Positions 19,179 to 30,156 are shown, numbered from the stretch's first letter. The stretch: 64,000 bases of DNA from an uncultured Alphaproteobacteria bacterium (GCA_943787225.1 CALSLP010000003.1:383643-447642); one strand, 5' to 3'. A program made the numbers and translations. Notes: generated from the letters alone by a model not told the origin.

Positions 19179-20192
19179 TGCAGCGGCCTCTGGGTCACTG
19201 AATATACCGAGTTCGACAATCTGACGGTTGAGGATATCCCCTCGCCCGCTTTGGAGCCAAAACAGGTTCGGATCAAGGTGGGTGCGGCTGGTGTCAGCTT
19301 TGCTGCCAACCTCGTTGTTGCCGGAAAGTATCAGCGGAAACCACCTTTGCCTTTCACACCCGGTACCGAGTGCGCCGGCGAAATCATCGAATGCGGTGCG
19401 GCTGTTACCCGCTTTAAGCCGGGTGACCGGGTTTGCGCCGCGCTTGATTGGGGTGCTTACGCCGAGGAAGCCGTCGCATGGGAGGTCAACACCTACCCAA
19501 TCCCCGACAATCTAAGCTACGCACAAGCGACCAACTTCAACTCCTATGCAACATCCTGTGCCGCGCTGACCTGGCCGCATCTACTGAACCTGCAAGCCGG
19601 ACAAACACTTCTGGTCCACGGTGCCGCTGGTGCGATCGGCTTGGCTGCTATCGATATCGCCAAAATCATCGGCGCAACTGTTATCGCCACCGCCAGCACG
19701 GAAGAAAAACGTGCCGCTGCGCTGAACCAGGGGCGCGGATCACGTTATTGATTATTCAGATGGGCAGTTCCGCGACGCCGTGAATGAGATCACCGCGGCA
19801 AAGGGGCGAACGCCATCCTCGATCCGGTTGGCGGCGATGTATTCGATCAATCGCTGCGCTGTATCGCCATGGAGGGTCGCATCTGCCCGGTTGGGTTTAC
19901 ATCAGGCCGCGCCGCGCAGGCTCCCAGCAATATCGTGCTGGTCAAAAACATTGCTGTTTGCGGATTGAACATGGGCACCTATTACGGCTGGAGCCCCGTC
20001 GATCTTCGCTATGAAATGGAAGACCGGGTACGCTCCCTGATGACCGCTTTTGACGAATGGTCCGCCGCCGGAAAGATTACGCCTCGGGTTTGCGCAACCT
20101 TCCCACTAGATGATTTCAAAGACGCCATGGCCCTCGTTCTGTCCCGGAAATCTATCGGCCGCGTCGCCTTTGTCATGAGATCAGAGAGCTAA
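19178..20192 (+). CDS. NADPH:quinone oxidoreductase-like MDR protein, frameshifted
   Basis: A zinc-independent medium-chain dehydrogenase/reductase of about 335 residues. The GroES-like N-terminal half has PFTPGTECAGEI, and the Rossmann half has LLVHGAAGAIGLAAIDIAK. Three breaks (near 19190, 19732 and 19805) divide it, and the last segment reads RCIAMEGRICPVGFTSG to the stop. The ATG overlaps the TAA of the ligase gene as TAATG, so the pair is co-transcribed. The family reduces quinones or enoyl/alkenal substrates. It is similar to the intact gene at 61647-62639. Confidence 0.72.
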
Positions 20193-20204
20193 GACGCAGG
20201 AGCA

Positions 20205-21177
20205 TTAACCGCAAAGTTTCTTTGCGGCCTCAACAATCCGGTCCGTGTTCGGGCCAACGAAATCCTCGAGTGCAACATTAGCCGGCACATGCACCGGTAA
20301 CCGGTTCACGCGGACCGGCGGGGCCTTCAATAGATCCATACCCTTTTCGGCAACGGTGGCAACGACCTCAGATGCCACAGAGCAGCGCGGCGGCGCTTCA
20401 TCGACAACCAACAGTCGCCCAGTCTTACCGACCGATGTCAGAATTGCCTCTTCATCCAATGGCACAAGAGAGCGCAGATCGACTATTTCAGCTTCAATAC
20501 CATCCGCCGCCAGTTTCTCTGCAGCCTCCAGCGCGTGCACAACTTGTAGAGATGCTGCGACGATGGTGACGTCCGCGCCTTCACGTTTGATATCAGCGAC
20601 ACCGAACGGAATTTCATAAGGCCCGTCCGGTACTTCACCACTGCGTTTGTTGAGTTTCTGATGATCTATAAACACCGTCGGGTTATTACTTTTGATGGCC
20701 GTGCGCATCAGTCCCTTTGGCATCCGCTGGGCAGGATGGCATGGCGATCTCAATCCCAGGCGCATTCCACAACATTGATTGCGGGCTCTGGCTATGCTGT
20801 ACCGAGCCACCACCACGCAGCCCATGTACGACATGGAATACCGCCGGTATGGAGACGGCACCATTCGACATGTAATGCGCAGCCCCGGCTTCATGGATGA
20901 TCTGATCCCACGCCCTGAACATGAAGCTGGCCGTGCCCATCGGGAAAATAGTCCGGACACCATCCATCGCCGCCCCGGTCACAATGGCGGCAATAGCGGC
21001 TTCAGAAATCGGCGGATGGAAGATACGGTCGGCGAAATCGGCTTTGATATGCTGGACATGATCATTATTGCCGCCGACGCCCATCAAAGAGCCCCAGACC
21101 AGCGCCACATTGTCGTCCTCATCCATACATTCACGGATGGCTTCAACAAGGGCTTCGGCATGTGTCATGACAGTCAT
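20205..21177 (-). CDS. 2-Oxoacid dehydrogenase E1 beta subunit, one frameshift
   Basis: The beta subunit of a thiamine diphosphate E1 component (pyruvate or acetoin type), normally about 325 residues. The first part runs from MTVMTHAEALVEAIRECM through the FMFRAWDQIIHEAG segment. The second part continues as KSNNPTVFIDHQKLN and VPANVALEDFVGPN in another frame, with the break near 20722. The ATG at 21177 follows a GGGGAGGG ribosome site that lies in the end of the alpha gene, so the two subunits are translationally coupled. No E2 or E3 gene is next to them. Confidence 0.82.
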
Positions 21178-21179
21178 AA

Positions 21180-22199
21180 TCAACCCTCCCCTGCGAGAAC
21201 GTGAGCATAGACACTATCCGTATCCGGCAATGGCGAGCTCAAGGCGAAGGCCTTTGCCGCCTGTATCGTCTCAGTCACCTCGACATCAATCCCGGCAATA
21301 TCGTCAGATGTTACAGCATCACTAACAAGGAGCTGGCGGGCAAATCGTAATACCGGGTCGTGAAGGCGGAACCAGTCCTCATGATCTCCGCCAATCGCGG
21401 CACTATCCCATGCCATCGAAATTTGAGTTACGCCGGTTACCATGCTGGGGAATGAAAAGTAATTTCCCGGCCACCGTTCGGTCAGCGCCTCAATGAAAAC
21501 CGGTTGCCCGGTTGCCCGCACTCGCGCGGCGCAATCAGCGAACAACATATCAACGGCTTCCGCGTCACCGCCGTCTACTTCATGGCATTCCATGCCCAAC
21601 GCCTGAGGGATTTGAATGACCCGACCTTCAGGGAGATTAGAGGTATTATTGCCGCCTGCGGATTTGAGGACCGAGCCCGGCGTATTGTTTTCACACACAA
21701 AGATAACCGGCAGTTCCCACATCCGGGCCAGGTTAAGGGTTTCGAAAACCACCCCTTCCTCAAAACAGCCATCGCCAAACATCGAAACGCCGATGCCGCC
21801 CGACTTTTTCAGCTTCGCGGCGAAGCCTGCCCCAGCCGCCAAGGGAACTGAACCACCGACAAGGGCTGACGTGTGTGGCATACCCACTGAAGCATCAGCC
21901 AGATGAAAAGTACCGCCGCGCCCACCATTGGTGCCGTCGGCGCGGTTGAGAATTTCAGCCAGCGCCTTTTTTGGATCAACGCCCCGCGCGATCAGGTGAC
22001 CATGATTACGATGGGTCGAGAATATTCGGTCCTCCGCACCCAGCGAGGCCATCACGGCGGCACCGGTGGCCTCCTGACCTATGTAAAGGTGATAATGGCC
22101 GCCAAAGTGTTTTTGCTCGTGGAAATCATAAACCGCCTCTTCAAACCGGCGGATCAGGATCATGTGCCGAAAAATATCGAGTAAGCGTGTTTTATCCAT
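21180..22199 (-). CDS. 2-Oxoacid dehydrogenase E1 alpha subunit
   Basis: The thiamine diphosphate-binding alpha subunit of a pyruvate/acetoin-type E1, 339 residues and intact. The cofactor motif is GDGCFEEGVVFETLNLARM ending in the CENN asparagines. The N-terminal FRHMILIRRFEEAVYDFHEQK and GHYHLYIGQEATGAA are typical of this subunit. With the beta subunit it would decarboxylate a 2-oxoacid or cleave acetoin and pass the acyl group to a lipoyl E2. Pyruvate against acetoin or branched-chain substrate cannot be decided from sequence reading. Confidence 0.85.
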   Translation of the reverse strand: MDKTRLLDIFRHMILIRRFEEAVYDFHEQKHFGGHYHLYIGQEATGAAVMASLGAEDRIFSTHRNHGHLIARGVDPKKALAEILNRADGTNGGRGGTFHLADASVGMPHTSALVGGSVPLAAGAGFAAKLKKSGGIGVSMFGDGCFEEGVVFETLNLARMWELPVIFVCENNTPGSVLKSAGGNNTSNLPEGRVIQIPQALGMECHEVDGGDAEAVDMLFADCAARVRATGQPVFIEALTERWPGNYFSFPSMVTGVTQISMAWDSAAIGGDHEDWFRLHDPVLRFARQLLVSDAVTSDDIAGIDVEVTETIQAAKAFALSSPLPDTDSVYAHVLAGEG

Positions 22200-22308
22200 A
22201 GCGAGTCTCCGGCCTTTCGGCTTTAAAACAGAACTCGATTATGATCCAGATATTCGTTTTGAACACCCTATCGGCGCAGAGAGAAGCCGTGATCTCGTTT
22301 ATCTTGAA

Positions 22309-23457
22309 CTAGGCCAAGTCTCCGCTGATCACTGGGAGCGTAACCTGAACGGTCGTCCCTCGACCCAACTCGCTCGTAAGGTCAATGTTACCTCCGTGAA
22401 GCTGTATCAATGCCCGCGCCAGTGGAATACCAAGCCCCAGCCCCTCAAAACCCCGCGACAGGCTACTATCAGCTTGCTCGAATCGTTCCATAATCCGTGG
22501 TAAATCCTCTGGAGAAATACCAATCCCGCTATCAACAATCGATAGCATAAGAGTTTCGTTTTCCCCCGATGCCATTTGCAATCGAACTTTTCCTCCAGGT
22601 TCCGTAAACTTCACCGCATTGGACAATAAATTTGACATCGCCCGTGATATTTTGCGTTCATCGACCCGAACCCTAAAACCATCCTGCTGTACGTCGTTGG
22701 TGATTTCTATTCCCCCAGAAGCCGCCTCGGCAGAAAGCCCGTCAATAATGCGGTGCATCAATTGCCCGAATTCAATCTCTTGAACATTCAAGTCTTCTCC
22801 GCTCGACTCACTCTTAACAATATCCAGAATATCGTTGATCGCGCTGAGAAGCTGCGTTCCTGAGTTATGAATATCCGCACAATATTCTACATATTGCGGC
22901 GAGCCTAATGGTCCAAAAGATGCCCGCAGCATAATATCGCTAAAGCCGATAATCGCGTTGAGTGGTGTTCTCAACTCGTGCCCCAATGTTGCCAACAAAT
23001 TGGTTTTTGCCTCACTAGCGACTTCCGCCGCCTCCATTGCCATGCGGAGCTCGCGTTCCATTCGGCTCGTTCTGAGGACATAATTCACCCGATTAGAAAA
23101 TAAATTCCAAACTATCGGCTTGGTAAGAAAGTCGCTCGCCCCAACATCAAAAGCCTGTCGAATACCAACTGAGTCTTCCCTGCCGGTAACAACGACAACC
23201 GGGATATTGGAAATTGTTGTATCCGCTCGAATCTCGCGGCACACTTCAAACCCATCGATGCCTGGCATCATTAAATCAAGCAAAACGAGATCGGGTTTCA
23301 GTTGACGTATAAGATCAAGCCCCTCCTTACCGTTTGAAGCCTCCTCGACCTTAAAGCCTTCGTCTTCTAAATAATCACGCGTTAGCAAGCGTTGAGTATC
23401 TTCATCGTCAATGACAAGATTCAACGCGTTGGCAAACTCGGGTATCTCATCAGTCAT
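22309..23457 (-). CDS. Response regulator-histidine kinase hybrid (receiver first)
   Basis: A cytoplasmic signalling protein of 382 residues with no membrane helix. The N-terminal receiver domain has IDDEDTQRLL, the phospho-acceptor aspartate in LVLLDLMMPG and the TKP lysine near residue 114. A short coiled linker leads to HisKA (LLATLGHELRTPLNAIIGFSD, phospho-His in the H-box) and then an ATPase domain with N, G1 (DSGIGI) and G2 (GLGLGI) boxes. The ATG at 23457 overlaps the TGA of the larger hybrid kinase upstream, so the two act in one operon and probably one pathway. The output is not visible. Confidence 0.85.
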   Translation of the reverse strand: MTDEIPEFANALNLVIDDEDTQRLLTRDYLEDEGFKVEEASNGKEGLDLIRQLKPDLVLLDLMMPGIDGFEVCREIRADTTISNIPVVVVTGREDSVGIRQAFDVGASDFLTKPIVWNLFSNRVNYVLRTSRMERELRMAMEAAEVASEAKTNLLATLGHELRTPLNAIIGFSDIMLRASFGPLGSPQYVEYCADIHNSGTQLLSAINDILDIVKSESSGEDLNVQEIEFGQLMHRIIDGLSAEAASGGIEITNDVQQDGFRVRVDERKISRAMSNLLSNAVKFTEPGGKVRLQMASGENETLMLSIVDSGIGISPEDLPRIMERFEQADSSLSRGFEGLGLGIPLARALIQLHGGNIDLTSELGRGTTVQVTLPVISGDLA

Positions 23458-26400
23458 CAAATTGTCCCTTCACCCGTATCATCACCATTTTCCTCGACTG
23501 ACAAAGCAGACGATACATTTTCAAATTCAATCTGCATTTCGAGAAAGAGCCTTTTCACATCATCAAGTGCTGTTTACCGCGCCGCAAGTTCCGCTTTTTG
23601 GCAAAGGTCAGATAGCGGGAGCGCACCCAAATTCGCGCTGGAAGACTTAAGGGTATGAGCCGCCATCTCGACAGCAGGAAAATCGTTACGCATAATAGCT
23701 TGCTCTATGGTTGCAAGATTATCCGGTGAATTTCTTAAATAAATTTCGACCAATCGCCGCCACAAATCGGGTTTTCCCAATTTTATCGGATCAATGATTT
23801 TATAATCAAGAACGCCAAATTGAGCCGGAGCTTCATCGGCTTTCCCTAGCACATCATTGAGGGGCGGTTGGGAAGTATCCGAACTGCCGGTTTGGCGCGC
23901 GAGACTAACATCGATGCCATGCACAGATGTCACAAGGGATGACAACAAACGATCTGGGTCAAAGGGCTTGGAAATATAATCGTTCATCCCAGATGCCAGA
24001 TATTTTTCTCGATCTCCAACCATAGCATTTGCCGTCAGCGCGATGATCGGAATACTCTTTTTATCACTCTCTAACGCACGAATGGCTTTGGTTGCCTCGA
24101 TGCCATCCATTTCAGGCATATGCGCGTCCATCAAAACAACATCGTAATTTCCATCAACGACGGCTGTTAAGGCTTCTTGTCCATTCTCAACAACATCAAC
24201 CTTGTGCCCGGCGTCGAGCAACACTGCAATCGCTATTTCCTGATTAATCGGGTTGTCTTCCGCCAATAATATTTTGAACGAAATATCCTCGAGTCCGTTT
24301 GGACTCCTTGTTCGAACGCTATCCTCGAATGTCGCAACATTCGCCAAATCTCCGATCGCACAAGGCACGGTGAACCAGAAATACGAACCTTCACCATAAA
24401 CGCTATCGACCCCAATATCTCCGCCCAGCAATTCAACCAATTCCCGGCAGATCGCCAAGCCTAACCCAGTGCCGCCATAATTTCGCGTCGTGGAAGAATC
24501 CGCCTGAGTAAATTTCTCGAAGATCTTCTCCTGTTCGCTTACATCGATCCCAACACCGGTATCAGATATCTCAAATCGGATAATAGGCGTATCACCTTCG
24601 TGGAATTCTGACGACACAGAAACTCCAACGCTACCCGAATCCGTGAACTTGATTGCATTTCCGACTAAATTCAGGAGCACTTGACGAATCCGGGTTAAAT
24701 CGCCGAACAAGATGTCCGGGACATTTTCATCGACATTACAGTCGAAATTTAATCCCTTTTGCCGCGCGGGTGACTCAAGCAAAGCACGAAGCCGCACGAT
24801 CATATCCCGCAGACTAAAATCGATTTTTTCGATCTCGAATTGCCCGGGTTCAATTTTCGAAATATCTAGTATTTCATTCAGCAACCCCAAGAGGGATTCA
24901 CCTGACTGCTTGATCACTTCTACCCGTCGTTTCTGCTCTTCAGGCATCGCGGATCGCAGCAAAAGGCCAGCCATACCAAGGACGCCATTCATTGGCGTTC
25001 TTAACTCATGACTTGCAATAGCCAAGAACTCTGACTTAGCCACGCTTGCGGCTTGCGCCCGCTCGGTTTCTTCTTCGAGCTGACGGTGAACTTCCTTAAT
25101 CTCAGTGATATCTGTCCACATGCCGACCGAACCACATCTCTCGCCATCGAGACCATAGAGCGGTGTCGCATTGTTTAAACAAGGAATATTTTGTCCACCA
25201 GCCCGTGCGCAGAGAAATTTCGTAGGCGCCCACGGATCCCCTCTTTGCGCAACTCCAGCTGCGTCGGCAGAAGGTTGTCCTATTCTCGTCATCAACAAAA
25301 TCGATAAACCGTCTTGCCTATTATTTCTCCACGCGGACGCCCAAGGATTTCGCACATCGCCGGATTGACGTCGGTGGTCAGAGCCATCGAGCATCTATAA
25401 ACCAGAGTCCCTTCATGGGTCGTTCTCAGCAGCGAGTTCATCAAATGCTGCTGTTCCGCCAGTGATCTCTCGATTTCCTGCTGGTCCGTCAGGTCGAACA
25501 GTGTCGTACAAACAGCTGGCTCGCCATCCCAATCGACAGTAAAGGAGCGGTTATTCACAAAAAGCTTTTCACCGCTTTTTTTGAGAGCCCAGAAATCATA
25601 GCTAACCGGAGCCGGTTCGCCGCGAAGCCGCGCCTGATGATATCCCCAAATTCTTTCACGTTCTTCCGGTGCCAGAACCAACTCAGTTGACTCCATCGCC
25701 AGAAAATCTTCCTGATTGTTGTAGCCAAGCATCTCAAGCAGTGTTTGATTGGCATAGATCGGTTTAAATTTTGCGTGAATATAAATCCCTGAACTGAAAT
25801 TTTCGATCAAATGTCGGAGCCGTTCCGAGCTCGCCCTCAAGCTGTAGCGTTCTTTTTTCTACCCGCTTTTCAAGCGATCTATTGAGTTCGGATATCTCAA
25901 AATTTGCTTCTTCTATTCGTTGTTCTTTTCGCTCGTCATACTCAATCATCTTGTTAAAAGCGCGAATAATCTGACCGAGTTCATCCGACCGATTTACATC
26001 AACGCGAACACGCTGCCCGGTCGTTGATATCCGCCATATTGCTGTATGAAGTTTTTTTAAGGGCTGGCCGACAATCCAGCGAAAGCACATCAATGCTACG
26101 GTCACGGCACACGACTCACGGACACGACGAAGGAAATCGTGACAATCAACAATGACAAATTACGCCGATCCAAAGCGACTGCTTTCAACTCAGCCGCAGA
26201 GAAAAGAGCACGCAAAGTCAGACCGCCCCTTTGACCTATGGGCAATTGCAGGAGCTCCCCATTAGCAATATTTTTACATCCTATTACCGGGGGCAAAGCG
26301 GCGATCAGATCGTCTTTATTTTTTCTAACTTCGACGCATAAAATACTACGATCTGATCCCAGCGAGGAAATAAGGTCGCGGGCCAATCGTGGATTCTTGG

Positions 26401-26593
26401 TAATATCATAGCGACCAAGGACGACACTCGTTCTCGCAAGCTGATTCCCCACCCGCGCAGCCAGAATCTCGCCGTCACCCTGGTTGTCATGGGATGATAA
26501 AATACTGAATCCCGCACCCGCCAACGTCAGAAAGACAGGAATCAGTACTGCGAAAAATTTTCCGGAAAGACTGTTAAAGAATTTTCGTTTCAC
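23457..26593 (-). CDS. Membrane hybrid sensor histidine kinase, HAMP-PAS-HisKA-REC-Hpt, several frameshifts
   Basis: A multidomain sensor of about 1,040 residues if repaired. In order: an N-terminal helix (KFFAVLIPVFLTLAGAGFSIL), a periplasmic loop, a second helix, HAMP (PLKKLHTAIW), coiled coil, and two PAS domains (IENFSSGIYIHAKF; TTHEGTLVYRCSMA). Then HisKA (IASHELRTPMNGVLG), HATPase (DTGVGI, GGTGLGLAI), a receiver (VVLMDAHMPEMDG) and a C-terminal Hpt with AAHTLKSSSANLGA. Breaks lie near 26105, 25815, 25325, 25215 and 23577. The final 40 residues after the last break read TALDDVKRLFLEMQIEF. The signal sensed is unknown. Confidence 0.8.
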
Positions 26594-26647
26594 CAGTTTC
26601 AGCGACCTAAACCCGCATCATCAACATATTGGTTCAGTAGGAGACCT

Positions 26648-27059
26648 CTAGTTTAGCCGTTTGACTAATCCGGCTCTCATCAAGCGTTTCAGCGCCACCC
26701 TATCATCGACAACGGTATCAAATACGACATAACTCTTTCCGCGCTGGGCAAGATAAAAATCAACATTGACGGACTTCCCTTTCTCGTCACGAAAATCAGA
26801 ACATAGGACAAAAAAACTTGCCCTGCCTAAAAATCATTGGATGAGCCGAAGCGGAGAAAAGCTTACGAATTTTTCCGTCATCCCGTCCAACCGTCAAAAA
26901 AGCACCGTCCACCAAGCGACCATTGATAAAGGTTTGCATACTGGCTTGCAGTAGGGCTTTGCCCGCTATACCAACAATTTTGTCATCAGAAGCAGCTTGC
27001 GAAGGCGCTGAAAATGGCAGCGCCAGAACACAAAGAAGGATAATCCGGAAGATCGTCAT
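26648..27059 (-). CDS. Small secreted protein of unknown function, frameshift at a T7 run
   Basis: I do not recognise the family with confidence. The start MTIFRIILLCVLALPFSAPSQAA is a clear Sec signal peptide with an AxA-like cleavage site. The mature part (KIVGIAGKALLQASMQTFINGRLVDG) runs to RQGKFF, where a run of seven T bases (26811-26817 region) throws the frame out. With six Ts it continues VLCSDFRDEKGKSVNVDFYLAQRG to a stop at 26648, for about 136 residues. It stands alone between the sensor kinase and the dehydrogenase. The homopolymer could be a sequence error or a slippage site. Confidence 0.6.
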
Positions 27060-27176
27060 TTTGTTTTTCCTTAAGCATGTAAATTGGTTAACCCGCAAGA
27101 TACAGCCGATTGGATTAATCATTTATTAACAAAAATTAACCATTCGTCGCGGACTATGTATAAAGAAGAGGCCGAC

Positions 27177-28616
27177 CTAAATAGAGAACCCACCCAGCTT
27201 GGTTTCCAGATACTCAAAAATGCCTTCATGCCCGCCTTCGCGGCCAAGGCCAGACTCCTTTTGTCCGCCAAACGGCGCTGCAGCACCTGTCGGATTAATG
27301 TCATTGATACCGATGATGCCGAAGCGCAGGCCTTCGAACGTCCGCATCGCCGCTGATAAATTCTGCGTATAGACATACGCCGCCAGCCCATAATGAGTGT
27401 CATTGGCCATCGCTAAGATGTCATCGTCATCATCAAATGCGATAATCGGTGCGACCGGCCCGAAAGTTTCCTCGCGATAGATCAACATATCCGGCGTTAC
27501 ATCGCCGAGCACCGTCGGTGCGTAGTAATGGCCCTTGTCCAAACCGTCATCCATAAGGCGGTGACCGCCACAGAGAAGTTTTGCACCTTTGGCCGTCGCA
27601 TCCGCCACCTGCCGCTCGACCTTTTCGATGGCCTTTTCATTGACCAGCGGGCCGATATTAATGCCTTGATCCAGCCCGTTCCCCGCCCGCATCTTTTCAA
27701 CACGAGAGACAAATTCATTGGTGAAGGCCTCTATCCCGGATTCATGAACAAACAATCGATTTGGGCAGATACAGGCCTGACCAGTATTGAGATACTTAAC
27801 CAGCACCGCGCCCTTGGCAGCAAAGACCGGGTCCGCATCCTTGAGGACTAGGAACGGTGCATGACCGCCGAGTTCAAGCGACACCCGTTTCATTTGATCG
27901 GCAGCACCACGCGCCAGCAACTTGCCCGTCTCGGTCGAGCCCGTAAACGTGATTTTGCGTACCAACGGATTGGTCACGAACTCTTCGCCAATTGGCTTGG
28001 GATCAAAGCCCGTTACCAAATTCGCAACACCTGCGGGAACACCAGCTTCTTCCAGAACTTTGAATATTTCGATGGCACAGAGCGGTGTCGCTTCAGCGGG
28101 TTTGAGAACAATTGTGCAGCCTGCGGCGAGGGCCGGCGCAACTTTGCGCGTAATCATCGAGGCCGGGTAATTCCACGGCGTTACCGCGGCGACGACACCG
28201 ACCGGCTGATGCAAAACGATGAAACGCTGATCGCCACGCGGTGCCGGGATCGTTTCGCCGTATACGCGCTTGGCCTCTTCGGCATACCACAGAAGGAAAT
28301 CTGCACCGTACTGGACCTCATTCATCGCGGCCCGCAGCGGTTTACCTTGTTCAGTTGTCATCGTGCGGGCGATGTCTTCCTTCCGCGCGCTCATCAACTC
28401 ATAGGCTTTGTAGAGGATGCGTGAACGCTCATAGGCGGTCATGCCCGACCAGCCCGCAAAAGCATCATGCGCCGCTTGAATAGCGCGCTCAGCATCAGCC
28501 TGACCGCCATCCGGCACATCAGCGATTTTCTCACCGTTTGCCGGATTCGTTACGTCAAAAGTCTTGCCGCTTACCGCCGCACACCACTCGCCATTAATAA
28601 ACATCAGTTCCTCCAT
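27177..28616 (-). CDS. gabD: NAD(P)-dependent succinate-semialdehyde dehydrogenase-like aldehyde dehydrogenase
   Basis: A 479-residue aldehyde dehydrogenase, full length. The general base is E248 in SLELGGHAP and the nucleophile is C282 in NTGQACICPNR. TPWNYPASMITRK is the cofactor-binding region. The overall wording, including FINGEWCAAVSGKTFDVTNPANGE and GREGGHEGIFEYLETK, fits the GabD/succinate-semialdehyde branch, but glutarate-semialdehyde or aromatic aldehydes are possible substrates. It is divergent from the cupin gene at 28733, with a 116-base shared upstream region. Confidence 0.82.
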   Translation of the reverse strand: MEELMFINGEWCAAVSGKTFDVTNPANGEKIADVPDGGQADAERAIQAAHDAFAGWSGMTAYERSRILYKAYELMSARKEDIARTMTTEQGKPLRAAMNEVQYGADFLLWYAEEAKRVYGETIPAPRGDQRFIVLHQPVGVVAAVTPWNYPASMITRKVAPALAAGCTIVLKPAEATPLCAIEIFKVLEEAGVPAGVANLVTGFDPKPIGEEFVTNPLVRKITFTGSTETGKLLARGAADQMKRVSLELGGHAPFLVLKDADPVFAAKGAVLVKYLNTGQACICPNRLFVHESGIEAFTNEFVSRVEKMRAGNGLDQGINIGPLVNEKAIEKVERQVADATAKGAKLLCGGHRLMDDGLDKGHYYAPTVLGDVTPDMLIYREETFGPVAPIIAFDDDDDILAMANDTHYGLAAYVYTQNLSAAMRTFEGLRFGIIGINDINPTGAAAPFGGQKESGLGREGGHEGIFEYLETKLGGFSI

Positions 28617-28732
28617 ATTGTCCGTAACTCATATCATTCAGGGGTTGTCGACGGTAGAGCACACAGCCTCTTTCCTATGCGGGCCAACCCGGGTAAATTC
28701 TTCGCGAAACTGTCCCAATTGGAGAAAATAAT

Positions 28733-29266
28733 ATGGTAGCCGCGTTTGATGAGTTTTGTCAGGCCTGTAGTGAAGCTCTTAATTCTCACAAAGGTCCCGA
28801 AGGCCGCCAGCTGGTCCAGCAACACCTCGAAACCTTGTTAAGCGACCCTGAATTCGTCGCCGCCGAATGCGGCCCTGATGCCGAACCCGGCATCCGCACG
28901 CTCTATCGTGACAAGGAAACCGGATATAACGTCCTGGTCCACGTCTATGAGGGCGGCAAGAAAGGCCCGCCACATGACCACGGTCGCAGCTGGGCGGTTT
29001 ATGGGCAGGCCGCCGAATGGACCGACATGACCCTGTGGACGCGTAAGGATGATGGCGCCAAGGAAGGCTTCGCTGATCTCGATGAGGCCGAAACCTTTCG
29101 TCTCTCACCGGGCAAAGCCGGCACATTTGAAATCGGTGATATTCACTCCATTCATTTTCCCGACGGCGCACGATTTGTCCGCGTGACCGGTACCGACCTT
29201 GATGCCATCCCGACCAATCGGTTCAACCTGGCGGAAAAATCAGTTAACGTTGGCGGCAGACTTTAA
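28733..29266 (+). CDS. Cupin, cysteine-dioxygenase-like metal-binding protein
   Basis: A 177-residue cupin with a likely three-histidine site: the HDH of GPPHDHGRSWAVYGQ and the H of DIHSIHF. This layout is that of thiol dioxygenase-like cupins, including cysteine and 3-mercaptopropionate dioxygenases, though the true substrate is not known. It starts a run of plus-strand genes (28733-32104) with two TauD-type dioxygenases, so the set may share a substrate that carries sulfur or a carboxylate. Only 14 bases separate it from the next gene. Confidence 0.65.
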   Translation: MVAAFDEFCQACSEALNSHKGPEGRQLVQQHLETLLSDPEFVAAECGPDAEPGIRTLYRDKETGYNVLVHVYEGGKKGPPHDHGRSWAVYGQAAEWTDMTLWTRKDDGAKEGFADLDEAETFRLSPGKAGTFEIGDIHSIHFPDGARFVRVTGTDLDAIPTNRFNLAEKSVNVGGRL

Positions 29267-29280
29267 GCGAGTACGAGCGA

Positions 29281-30132
29281 TGACAATCACGATTGATTTA
29301 GAACCACTGTCCGACGCCCTCGGTATGCCGTACGGGGCATCGACCTTCGCGAAACGCTCGATGACCGGACGCAAGACGAACTTCGAGCCTTGTTTTCCAA
29401 GCATTGTGTTCTCTGTTTCCCCGATCAGAAAATTTCTGCCGAAGATCAGCGACGCTTCGCGGCGATGTTTGGCCGGGTCGATGGTGCCTATCGCAGCAAA
29501 TCAAGCGGTGATCTTAAAAAATCTGCCACCCGCGGTGTCATGCTGGTCAGTAACATCCGGAAAGATGGCAAACCCATTGGCTCCCTGCCCGATGGTGAAA
29601 TGCAGTTCCATTCCGATGGCGCGCACCGGCAATTTCCCTATCGGGCGACCACTCTGTTCGGCATCAGAATCCCGTCAACCGGCGGCAATACAATGTTCGC
29701 CAATCTGCAGGCCGCCTATGACGCCCTGTCGCCGGAGATGAAAGAGCGTGTCGAAGGTTTGAAGACCCAGACGGTATATGATTATTCGGCACAGGATCGT
29801 AGCACAATCGGCGCTGATCCAACATTGCCGCGCGCCAGCACCCTTTGGTTAAAACACACCAGGTCACAGGCCGGAAATCGCTCTATCTCAGCCGCCTGAT
29901 GACGGAGAAAATTCTCGATATGGCTCCTGCGGAAAGCGAAGCCTTGTTGATGGAGCTGTTCGAGCATGCAGAGAAACCCGAGTTCGTTTATAGCCATAAA
30001 TGGACACCGGGCGATCTCGTGATCTGGGACAACCGGTCGACCAACCACGCCCGCACCGACTTCCCGGATGAGGAGCAACGGCTGTTGCGGCGCTATACCG
30101 TCAGCGACCCCGAAGCACCGCTCGGTAACTAG
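29281..30132 (+). CDS. TauD/TfdA-family dioxygenase, two frameshifts
   Basis: A non-heme Fe(II)/2-oxoglutarate dioxygenase of about 283 residues if repaired. MTITIDLEPLSDALG begins it, and the frame is lost near 29325 and again near 29842. The iron-binding HxD is in QFHSDGAH. The distal His is in NRSTNHARTDFP, and the 2-oxoglutarate arginine is in QRLLRRYTVSDP. It is clearly a paralogue of the intact gene at 30157 and of the broken one at 41685. The substrate is unknown; taurine, 2,4-D-like acids and alpha-ketoglutarate-coupled aromatic ethers are used by relatives. Confidence 0.75.
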
Positions 30133-30156
30133 GACCAGCCCCGAAGGAACACGCCA

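Noticed and set aside
20209..20226. Perfect CCGCAAAG/CTTTGCGG hairpin at the end of the E1 beta gene
   Set aside because: It codes for the KKLCG ending, has no T run and is not placed to end the opposite gene well, so it is not listed as a terminator.
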